A stretch of 5,825 bases of DNA from JAFGMR01 sp964632755. Its GTDB lineage: Archaea; Halobacteriota; Methanosarcinia; Methanotrichales; Methanotrichaceae. The position numbers and the translations under genes are program-made. The stretch spans positions 1 to 5,825 of the forward strand of contig CAZWDT010000081.1 in the NCBI GenBank assembly GCA_964632755.1, read 5' to 3'. The notes beneath the pieces are model-generated. The model did not search any database. It was not told the DNA's origin and saw nothing but the letters and a program-made list of their open reading frames with translations. This document shows positions 1-4,475 of the stretch, piece after piece (positions within the stretch are counted from its first letter, which is position 1; the number at the start of each line of letters is the position of its first letter).

Positions 1-25
1 AGGACAAGATATTATTAAGCTTTGT

Positions 26-54
26 CCCAAACCCACTCAGAATAGCGAGGAACC
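26..54 (+). repeat. Left member of a 29-base inverted repeat pair
   Basis: This segment matches the reverse complement of 5771-5799 at 25 of 29 positions, including an exact 15-base core, gaatagcgaggaacc (40-54). The two copies point inward in opposite orientation, as transposon ends do. The right copy lies immediately after a decayed transposase. No transposase coding is recognisable inside the left copy. Both copies can also be read outward as a related peptide (VPRYS-x-WVW), so they could instead be two copies of a coding tail. Confidence 0.6.
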
Positions 55-318
55 ATATATTTAGACAGGTGGCCAATGCATATTGATTCAGGAAATGACG
101 TATTCTCTGAATGCAAGGGATCGGATTTTCGATTATCGATATCAGTCTGCCCGATTCGAAGAAAACTATCCCCTACTCATTGGGAGTTAAGGATACAAAT
201 GCAATTCAGCGAAGAAACATAATTCAAGTAGGTAACTCTAAGATGATCTTTATCTATTCAACTGAACGAAGACTTATATATTTTCATGTATACTCATGCT
301 AAATTTCCGTTCTTCGCA
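55..318. other. AT-rich stretch without a recognisable gene
   Basis: This stretch is clearly more AT-rich than the rest of the window. It contains two overlapping plus-strand ORFs, 76-222 (48 codons) and 111-302 (63 codons). Neither has a recognisable motif or a good ribosome binding site. TATA-like runs occur at 55-63 and 273-281. I see no transposase coding on either strand. It may be the degraded inside of an element that began at 26, or plain intergenic DNA. Confidence 0.4.
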
Positions 319-486
319 TTATAGATGCTGAATCTTTGAGATTTGTATCGGCATGGCGATTCCGGCGGTGTCCACCGGGCGGCGGTTGCCGTACTCATCG
401 TACTTTCCCTCCCAGACGAGCTCGGTCTTCATGCGGGAGAGGGGATGGGGGTTGTCGGGTCCCCAGCGGATGCCGGGCTCAGGCAT
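319..486 (-). pseudogene. N-terminal fragment resembling a site-specific DNA methyltransferase
   Basis: The minus strand from the ATG at 486 encodes 55 residues ending at TAA (319-321). Residues 19-46 contain ELVWEGKYDEYGNRR followed by PVDTAGIAMPIQ. From memory, this is the start of a family of Mod-like adenine-specific DNA methyltransferases, in which the text normally continues into an 'ETIDEPR'-type segment and several hundred more residues. Here the likeness stops after IAMPIQ and the frame closes nine codons later. No catalytic motif (FxGxG or a DPPY-like tetrapeptide) is present, so the scrap cannot methylate DNA. Its ATG overlaps the stop of the preceding minus-strand scrap by eight bases, as in an operon. 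Family assignment is by recall of the N-terminal pattern only. The truncation is certain if the assignment is right. Confidence 0.45.
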
Positions 487-607
487 GGATGAGCGCCTCT
501 CGATCCTCGTCTGGGCAGGGGGTCATAGGCTTTGCATGGCACTTTAGAACAAGCATAATGGACCTCGATAAGGCAGGCAAGTATCTCCATCCTCCCGATG
601 GCTTCAT
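479..607 (-). pseudogene. Tail of an unidentified gene overlapping the methyltransferase fragment
   Basis: A minus-strand frame from ATG 607 gives 42 residues ending ...CPDEDREALIHA, with TGA at 479-481. The stop lies inside the start of the methyltransferase-like fragment (the string ATGCCTGA), an 8-base overlap typical of translationally coupled genes. I do not recognise the product. The final charged stretch looks protein-like, while the start at 607 is arbitrary and the true 5' part is probably lost. The overlap with the next fragment is the main reason to list it. It could also be chance, because another minus-strand frame is open here too. Confidence 0.3.
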
Positions 608-898
608 TGTGGCCGCGGGGATGTAAAAGGCTTTGTATGATCTTCAGGACCCACATCAAATCCCGGGACGAACTGGGTTTGCTGAGGCGAGACCGAGGCC
701 TCTGCCTGCCCGTCTGCTCAGAGGCGCGAGCTAATATTATTCGATGATCAGCATCAGTCTGCTGGAGCTCGTGAGCCTCCAGGGCCTTCAACGGCTCTTG
801 AGCATGTTCTATAGGGGCTCAATGATTGACTGACCACGTATGGAGCCTGACTGAACTCCTCACGTACCCGTATTATCGAAAGACAACTAATTAGAGAA
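608..898. other. Gene-poor stretch
   Basis: I see no ORF with family motifs and no RNA gene here. A minus-strand frame is open from 791 down to 429, but its composition (runs of R, S and P) does not look like a conserved protein. The segment just downstream of the tumE stop shows no clear hairpin-plus-T terminator. Confidence 0.4.
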
Positions 899-1240
899 TC
901 ACGACCGAAGTCGAGACCTTATGAAATCCATAAACTGCTGTATCCCCTTTGGAGGATCCTCGTCGATGTAGCTCTCGATGACTGTATCCTGAGAGCCGTT
1001 GTGAAAGTGTTTTGGAAAGGTGGAGACCAATATCCATTTCGTATCCGGGAAGTTATCGTGACGGTAAATCATCCCGTCTATATGGCGGCGCTCCCAATGA
1101 TAAGCGAACCGACCAGGGACCTTAAGCGAGAACCATGCATCGAAAAATGAACCATCTGTTATAAAGACTCGGAGTTTACCTCGGTAAATGATGGAGTCAG
1201 AGCAGATATCGGCATATTCTATATCGATGATCCTTTTCAA
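899..1240 (-). CDS. tumE: TumE-family toxin (DUF6516)
   Basis: This is the predicted toxin of a TumE-TumA toxin-antitoxin pair. The 113-residue protein carries the family pattern: a strand-rich N-terminus (KLRVFITDGSFFDAWFSL, about 22-39), then YHWERRHIDGMIYRHDN (47-63), then TFPKHFHNGS (74-83), and a C-terminal helix with DPPKGIQQFMDFIR. The histidine- and arginine-rich centre is the likely active region, but I cannot point to a proven catalytic residue. The start used is TTG at 1240. A GAGG lies only a few bases upstream, and the frame stays open further up, so a slightly earlier start is possible. It lies 11 bases after tumA on the same strand, so the two are probably co-transcribed with the antitoxin first. 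Length is normal and no damage is visible. The family name is from recall of the motif pattern. Confidence 0.75.
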   Translation of the reverse strand: MKRIIDIEYADICSDSIIYRGKLRVFITDGSFFDAWFSLKVPGRFAYHWERRHIDGMIYRHDNFPDTKWILVSTFPKHFHNGSQDTVIESYIDEDPPKGIQQFMDFIRSRLRS

Positions 1241-1251
1241 AGCCTCAAGAT

Positions 1252-1542
1252 CTATCTTTGCCGTCGAAGGCTCTCCATGGCTGCTAATATGTCATCTCTC
1301 CTTCCTTCCAGGTAGTCCAGCTCCTGGAAATCCTCAAAGATGTCGATCTCCCGGACCTCGCCTCTTTTCAACATCTCCTCCAGCTCGAGAATAGACCTAA
1401 CGCCATGCTTTGCTTCGATCTCGTATATCTCTGCCTCGACAGATCTAAGCTCTCTCTCCAAAAAGGCTTTGATGCTCGCCCGGGCTAGGGAATCCCGATC
1501 CATCTTCAAGACATCTGCAACTTCATCGATGACTTCCATGCC
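1252..1542 (-). CDS. tumA: TumA-like antitoxin
   Basis: This is the predicted antitoxin partner of the TumE-like toxin that follows it. From the ATG at 1542 it encodes 96 residues, MEVIDEVADVLKMDRDSL and onward. Residues 5-45 form a run of helices ending in a charged coiled stretch (FLERELRSVEAEIYEIEAKHG). A highly acidic segment follows (EVREIDIFEDFQELDYLEGRRDD), as expected for a protein that caps a basic toxin. The frame can be extended to an ATG at 1551 or a TTG at 1560. I chose 1542 because the helical family-like sequence begins there. A TATA-like element at 1571-1577 sits about 30 bases upstream, so the mRNA may be nearly leaderless. The stop codon is TAG. Assignment relies on gene order and general shape; the toxin next door is the more certain call. 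Confidence 0.65.
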   Translation of the reverse strand, partial: GMEVIDEVADVLKMDRDSLARASIKAFLERELRSVEAEIYEIEAKHGVRSILELEEMLKRGEVREIDIFEDFQELDYLEGRRDDILAAMESLRRQR

Positions 1543-1569
1543 ATATACCATGCATTCCAAGCGCCTTTA

Positions 1570-1580
1570 AGATATTTCAA
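1570..1580 (-). promoter_or_regulatory. TATA-like element for tumA-tumE
   Basis: On the minus strand this reads TTGAAATATCT. Its centre is about 32 bases from the ATG at 1542 and about 23 from the ATG at 1551. That fits an archaeal TATA box placing transcription start close to the start codon. Confidence 0.4.
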
Positions 1581-2135
1581 CCCTCTGAGAAGAAGGACCG
1601 GGGGCCCGAGGGGGACGGTAGAGCCTACCCGGCGGGCCCTTCTTCCTGGGAAGAGCCCTTGCATGCCGAAACCTTTGCCTTTGGACGATCGGGAGCTGCC
1701 CCTCGCCTGAGCCACCAAAACGACTCCGAGATCGTGCTCGAATATCGCCGCGCCAGGGATCTCTTCTCTGCGTGGTTTTACGATGGACCTATTGACGATC
1801 TCCCCAAGCATCTCCAGGCTCCCCCTGCATCCCAGCTGGCGCTCGCAAGATCGATAGGTTCGGGGGGCCCGGCTCGGCGAGAGGGAAGTTGTCGACGGCC
1901 GGAGGATGCGGGGGCTGATGGAGGGGGCCCGCCGGGAGGTGGCCGAATAGAAGATGGCGTGGATTGCCGGGGCCTATCGCATAAGGGGCCGACTCCGGCG
2001 CGGGCGATGGGGGAGGGCCGGGCCCCAGGGGCGCCTGCATGCTCAGCCCCAGGAGCGGCACTGCCCTTAAGGATTCGGCGATGCCGACGCTTGATGATGA
2101 TCTCGGCTGGGCCTTTCTACTCTTGCAACTTGACG
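1581..2135. other. GC-rich non-coding block between TumAE and HicBA
   Basis: This stretch is very GC-rich, with G runs on the plus strand (for example at 1860-1867 and 2009-2017). Long open frames run through it on both strands, but their products are dominated by G, P, R and A and look like composition artefacts. The part at about 1925-2045 resembles the middle of blocks A and B. The minus-strand frame around 1680-1811 (EIVNRSIVKPRREEIPGAAI) looks slightly more protein-like and could be a gene scrap that I cannot identify. Confidence 0.5.
1925..2045 (+). repeat. Possible degenerate third copy of the GC-rich repeat
   Basis: The string gaCTCCGGCgCGGGCGATGG (1991-2010), followed by a G run and GGGCCG, aligns with 4227-4253 of block B (gaTTCCGGCaCGGGCGAGGG, then GGGGCCG) and more loosely with 2949-2979 of block A. 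Similarity outside this core is weak, so the limits are approximate. Confidence 0.3.
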
Positions 2136-2369
2136 TTATCTGTAGAAGTGCGCGATATACTCCTCTTTTTCGAGGCCTGCTCTGGCTATCAGCTTCCTTA
2201 AGAGTCCCACGCCTAGATCTCTTCCCTTGTGCACGGGAATCGACAGGTGAACATCGCTTCCTTCCTTGACAAGGATGTAATGGCTGCCTTCAACGTGGGA
2301 TATAACCCATCCGGCCCTCTTGAAAGCCGCAATGTGCTTCTCGCCGTTTGCCCTTGGAAGCTTAGGCAT
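2136..2369 (-). CDS. hicA: HicA mRNA interferase toxin
   Basis: HicA toxins are small double-stranded-RNA-binding-fold ribonucleases that cleave mRNA and are neutralised by HicB. The 77-residue product has the normal length and pattern: MPKLPRANGEKHIAAFKRAGW, then the catalytic-histidine segment VEGSHYILVK (His30 in the GSH motif), then LSIPVHKGRDLGVGLLRKLI and a final AGL...Y. Catalytic His and the Pro-His region are intact, so it should be active. The ATG at 2369 overlaps the end of hicB by eight bases, indicating translational coupling with the antitoxin first. No independent promoter is visible, and transcription should come from upstream of hicB. No truncation or frameshift is seen. Confidence 0.9.
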   Translation of the reverse strand: MPKLPRANGEKHIAAFKRAGWVISHVEGSHYILVKEGSDVHLSIPVHKGRDLGVGLLRKLIARAGLEKEEYIAHFYR

Positions 2370-2598
2370 AGGACTCGGTTACGTCGAGCGAGATATCGAG
2401 CCTCTGGCTGAATGCAGGGATCTTGATCTTCTCTCCTGCAACCTTCAGCCTGGACTTCAAGCATCCGATTATGGCCTCGTTTATGTTCTCCAGGGCTTCC
2501 TCGATGGTATCTCCTTCTGTGAGGCAGCCCGGAAGATCCACGTACTCTGCTACGTATCTGCCATCCTCATCCTGCTCAATGGTTATATGAAATCTCAT
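2362..2598 (-). CDS. hicB: HicB antitoxin
   Basis: This is the antitoxin of the HicBA pair. The 78-residue protein starts MRFHITIEQDEDGRYVAEYVDLPGCLTEGDTIEEALENINEAI, the partial RNase-H-like fold shared by HicB proteins. The LPGC turn and the EEAL-N-EAI helix are clearly visible. The rest (KSRLKVAGEKIKIPAFSQRLDISLDV) is short, and I see no helix-turn-helix or ribbon-helix-helix domain of the kind longer HicB proteins use to bind their operator. It may therefore neutralise HicA without strong autorepression. The ATG at 2598 is supported by AGGTG at 2607-2611, eight bases upstream. It overlaps hicA by eight bases and lies 15 bases after a short upstream ORF. Confidence 0.9.
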   Translation of the reverse strand: MRFHITIEQDEDGRYVAEYVDLPGCLTEGDTIEEALENINEAIIGCLKSRLKVAGEKIKIPAFSQRLDISLDVTESYA

Positions 2599-2606
2599 CG
2601 AGACCG

Positions 2607-2611
2607 CACCT
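2607..2611 (-). promoter_or_regulatory. Ribosome binding site of hicB
   Basis: The minus strand reads AGGTG eight bases before the hicB ATG. This supports initiation at 2598. Confidence 0.6.
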
Positions 2612-2613
2612 GT

Positions 2614-2757
2614 TTATCGTCCCCATCGGATCAGATCCCTCTCATAAATCGGCGGCAAGCTCAGCTTAAGGATCCATTCAGCCTCCGTTGGATCGACCCC
2701 TTGCTCCATAAGTGCATCCTTTAACCATAAATCATTTCCTTCGAGGAGGCCGCAATC
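2614..2757 (-). pseudogene. Short remnant or small ORF in front of hicBA
   Basis: A minus-strand frame ends with TAA at 2614-2616, 15 bases before hicB. Its last 47 codons read DCGLLEGNDLWLKDALMEQ and continue through GVDPTEAEWILKLSLPPIYE to a terminal RWGR, which is protein-like and unlike the GC-driven text upstream of it. An internal ATG at 2709 would give a 31-residue peptide. No credible start exists further up, because the frame runs into GC-rich block A, so this is probably the C-terminal end of a gene whose 5' part was lost at the block boundary. It could instead be a genuine small leader ORF of the hicBA transcript. I do not recognise the family. Confidence 0.4.
2641..2648 (-). promoter_or_regulatory. 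Candidate TATA element for hicBA
   Basis: The minus strand reads TTTATGAG about 45 bases before the hicB ATG, leaving a leader of about 20 bases that contains the ribosome binding site. It lies inside the coding frame of the upstream remnant, so the composition may be coincidental. A second candidate (TTTATGG) lies at 2727-2733. Confidence 0.3.
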
Positions 2758-2778
2758 TTTCGCTCCCTTTTGCTCCCC

Positions 2779-3106
2779 CTTCCCGGCCCCGGCCGATGCT
2801 CTCCCTGCGCCCCTAAGATCCCCGCCCGGGGTCGCAGGGGCGGAGAGGCCCGGGGCCGGCTGGACGCGCCCTTCGCCAGCGGCCGGTGGAAGGGGCCCCG
2901 GGGGATATCGGCGAGGCGACCGCCCGGAGCCGTTGCTTCCCATGAGCAGAATCCAGCCCGGGCGATCTAGGGGGCCTGGCCCTCGGGGGCGCCGCCATCG
3001 ATGGGGGCAAGGGATGCAGCCATCAGATCGCGTGCAAACGCCGGGGGCACGGCTGGAGACAGGTCTTGGGACCAAATCGTGGGGGGATAAAGGGCAATTT
3101 TTATAT
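2779..3106 (+). repeat. GC-rich repeat, copy A
   Basis: This block is a diverged copy of 4058-4361. Matching pieces in the same order include agatccccgcc (2816 against 4096), gggcggagagg, then atatcggcgaggcgaccgcc followed by cggag (2925-2949 against 4183-4207), and gataaagggcaatttt (3086-3101 against 4341-4356). Spacing between shared pieces differs by about 25 bases, so small insertions or deletions have accumulated. It has several short self-complementary GC runs (CCCCG with CGGGG near 2820). No convincing gene lies in it. It separates hicBA from mntA-hepT. Confidence 0.75.
3096..3106 (+). promoter_or_regulatory. TATA-like element at the end of repeat A
   Basis: The end of repeat A reads aatttttatat, which resembles an archaeal TATA box. 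Transcription would start near 3130 and run through the remnant into mntA, about 230 bases downstream. The matching position in repeat B is aattttcatat, a weaker match. Confidence 0.35.
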
Positions 3107-3153
3107 CTGTGCAAGAATCATACATATTAATCCAATAAGAGATGACGACTTGA

Positions 3154-3357
3154 AGGGCCGCCCCGGTCCTGATCCATAAGCTCCTGAAATCGGCGTCTTA
3201 TTCAGGATGGCGTTATCTCAGAGGTCATTTCAACGGATCTGCCGAGCTTGGAAGGGTAGGAATTGTCCAGATCTTTGAAGAGATGGAAGGGCGATAGAAC
3301 GGAAAGAGGTGCTTTGAAGCAGTTGCAATAGCTTCGAAGGCGATGGAGGTGAAATAA
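3154..3357 (+). pseudogene. Decayed gene tail upstream of mntA, interrupted by TAG
   Basis: A plus-strand frame opens after a TGA at 3151-3153 and reads ...LLKSASYSGWRYLRGHFNGS and on to ELGRVGIVQIFEEMEGR. It meets TAG at 3295-3297, then continues NGKRCFEAVAIASKAMEVK to TAA at 3355-3357. That TAA shares one base with the mntA ATG (TAATG), as in a coupled operon. The text on both sides of the TAG looks like one soluble protein. I do not recognise it. The likely reading is the C-terminal end of a gene cut off at the boundary with repeat A and then hit by an amber mutation. Confidence 0.35.
3345..3352 (+). promoter_or_regulatory. Strong ribosome binding site of mntA
   Basis: GGAGGTGA, close to a perfect complement of the archaeal 16S rRNA 3' end, lies four bases before the mntA ATG. 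It fixes the start at 3357. Confidence 0.75.
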
Positions 3358-3647
3358 TGGATATAATCGATCTCCTTAGGACCAGAAGGAAGGATATACT
3401 GCAGATCGCGGCTCGACATGGAGCTTTCAACGTGAGGGTATTCGGGTCGGCTGCCAGGGGGGCGGCAGGTGAAAAGAGTGATATCGATCTGCTGGTAGAT
3501 GTGGGGCCTGGCCGGACCCCGTTCTTCCCCGGTGGACTTCTCGTCGATCTGGAGGAGCTACTGGGCTGCAAGGTTGACGTCGTGACCGAGGAGGGGCTCC
3601 ACTGGTACATACGGGAAAGGGTCTTGAAGGAGGCTATTCCCTTGTGA
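3357..3647 (+). CDS. mntA: MntA-like minimal nucleotidyltransferase antitoxin
   Basis: MNT proteins of this type are antitoxins that transfer AMP from ATP to a tyrosine of the partner HEPN toxin. The 96-residue product shows the whole active-site pattern: FGSAARG at 29-35 (Gly30-Ser31, Arg34), the metal-binding pair in SDIDLLV (Asp42, Asp44), and a third acidic residue in KVDVV (Asp74). The length is normal for a minimal nucleotidyltransferase. The start is supported by GGAGGTGA. Its last four bases overlap the GTG start of the HEPN gene (GTGA), so the pair is translationally coupled with the antitoxin first. All three acidic residues are present, so it should be active. The gene symbol follows the MntA-HepT system; target AMPylation is inferred from that family. 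Confidence 0.85.
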   Translation: MDIIDLLRTRRKDILQIAARHGAFNVRVFGSAARGAAGEKSDIDLLVDVGPGRTPFFPGGLLVDLEELLGCKVDVVTEEGLHWYIRERVLKEAIPL

Positions 3648-4345
3648 AGGACGATCGTCTCTACCTTATTCATATAACTGAGTGCATCGATCGCGTCTTC
3701 AGTTACACGGAAGAGGGAAGAGACTCGTTTTTCATTGATTCCAAGACCCAGGATGCGGTCATGCGAAATCTGCAGATACTTGCCGAATCCACGCAACGGC
3801 TATCCACCGCTCTGAAAGAGGCGCATCCGGAAGTTGATTGGCGGAGCATCTCGGGTTTCAGAAACGTTGCAGTGCATGAGTATCTGAGCATCGATGTTAA
3901 GCGGATCTGGGATATCGTCGAGCAGGATCTATCCGTTCTCGAAGGCCAGATCGAGGCGATATTGAGGGGATCTAGATCGGCCATGCTTTTTATAAATATA
4001 CTCTTTATATATCACTTACCTGGCTTCAGATCCTTGATCAAATCTCTCCTGCCTCGCTTCCCCGGCCCTTGGTCGGGGTTGTCCATGTGCCTTCTAGATC
4101 CCCGCCGGGGCTTGCAAGGGCGGAGAGGTCCCGGGCTGGCTGTCCCTCTTCGCGGGTTGCCGAAGGATGGGGGCGCCAGGGAATATCGGCGAGGCGACCG
4201 CCCGGAGCTGTCGCTTCGTGGGGGTAGATTCCGGCACGGGCGAGGGGGGGCCGAGAGCGCTGCTGGAGGGAGGATTGGCTATCGCTCGTGCGGTAACGCC
4301 GATGGCGAGGCTGCGACTGAGACCTTATGTCAAGTCATGGGATAA
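3644..4345 (+). CDS. hepT: HepT-like HEPN toxin with a run-on C-terminus
   Basis: HepT toxins are HEPN-domain ribonucleases blocked by AMPylation from the adjacent MntA. Residues 1 to about 107 form the HEPN (DUF86) domain. Helix 1 has YLIHITECIDRVFSY, and the core is DAVMRNLQILAESTQRLS. The signature R-x4-H-x-Y is at Arg73, His78 and Tyr80 (FRNVAVHEY); Tyr80 is the expected AMPylated residue. The start is GTG at 3644, overlapping the mntA stop, with GGAGG at 3629-3633. Family members end near residue 110-120. Here the frame has no stop and runs on for about 120 residues through a TATA-rich segment and repeat B to TAA at 4343-4345. That extension is rich in L, G, R and P and unlike a HEPN partner domain, so I read it as loss of the original stop. 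The HEPN part appears intact. Confidence 0.8.
   Translation: MKDDRLYLIHITECIDRVFSYTEEGRDSFFIDSKTQDAVMRNLQILAESTQRLSTALKEAHPEVDWRSISGFRNVAVHEYLSIDVKRIWDIVEQDLSVLEGQIEAILRGSRSAMLFINILFIYHLPGFRSLIKSLLPRFPGPWSGLSMCLLDPRRGLQGRRGPGLAVPLRGLPKDGGAREYRRGDRPELSLRGGRFRHGRGGAESAAGGRIGYRSCGNADGEAATETLCQVMG
3986..4013 (+). promoter_or_regulatory. Tandem TATA-like elements before repeat B
   Basis: Two archaeal TATA-like strings follow each other: ttttataaatata (3988-4000) and ctttatatatc (4003-4013). Transcription from the second would start near 4033, just ahead of repeat B, and continue toward rhuM about 440 bases later. They are currently inside the run-on frame of hepT, which supports the idea that this was once intergenic. 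Confidence 0.5.
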
Positions 4346-4361
4346 AGGGCAATTTTCATAT
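4058..4361 (+). repeat. GC-rich repeat, copy B
   Basis: This is the partner of copy A at 2779-3106, in the same orientation, with shared blocks at agatccccgcc (4096), ggcggagagg, the long exact run at 4183-4207, and gataaagggcaatttt (4341-4356). It lies between mntA-hepT and rhuM, as copy A lies between hicBA and mntA-hepT. An open frame from 4167 runs through it into rhuM, but this is chance read-through and not part of the RhuM protein. Confidence 0.75.
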
Positions 4362-4474
4362 GGAACATTGCCGACGATGTCAACGTGCCCGAAGAATATA
4401 GCGACCTCCTGGAAAGCCAAGCGGCCATGGAAGACCTGGAGCTGCAAGAAGAACTCCCGGCGGAGGGCGGTTGA
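4346..4474 (+). pseudogene. Truncated gene tail directly upstream of rhuM
   Basis: A plus-strand frame opens after TAA 4343-4345 and, past the repeat B boundary, reads IADDVNVPEEYSDLLESQAA, then MEDLELQEELPAEGG, with TGA at 4472-4474. The text is acidic and helix-prone, and the stop lies one base before the rhuM ATG (TGATATG), typical of an operon partner. There is no good start: the only candidates are GTG 4385 and ATG 4430, neither with a clear ribosome binding site. It is most likely the C-terminal end of a small gene that once preceded rhuM and lost its 5' part at repeat B. I do not recognise the family. Confidence 0.45.
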
Positions 4475-4475
4475 T

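Noticed and set aside
336..626. Plus-strand ORFs at 336-626 and 353-547
   Set aside because: They are antisense to the methyltransferase-like scrap, which has recognisable sequence; these have none.
1659..2201. A 180-codon plus-strand ORF through the GC-rich block
   Set aside because: The product is dominated by G, P, R and A, the minus strand is equally open, and it runs antisense into hicA; this is a GC artefact.
2760..3114. The N-terminal part of the 166-codon minus-strand ORF ending at 2614, and the opposing plus-strand ORFs in block A
   Set aside because: Open on both strands in GC-rich repeat A with low-complexity products. Only the last ~47 codons before 2614 look like protein.
3230..3796. 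A 188-codon minus-strand ORF
   Set aside because: Antisense of mntA and hepT, serine- and proline-rich, with no motif.
2779..4361. Repeats A and B as integron attC sites
   Set aside because: They are long, direct, GC-rich and lack paired core-site ends; no integron integrase is in the window. Only the spacing logic is comparable.
4167..4475. A 103-codon N-terminal extension of RhuM
   Set aside because: It is translated from repeat B and the gene tail in the wrong frame. A good ribosome binding site and family-typical sequence mark ATG 4476.
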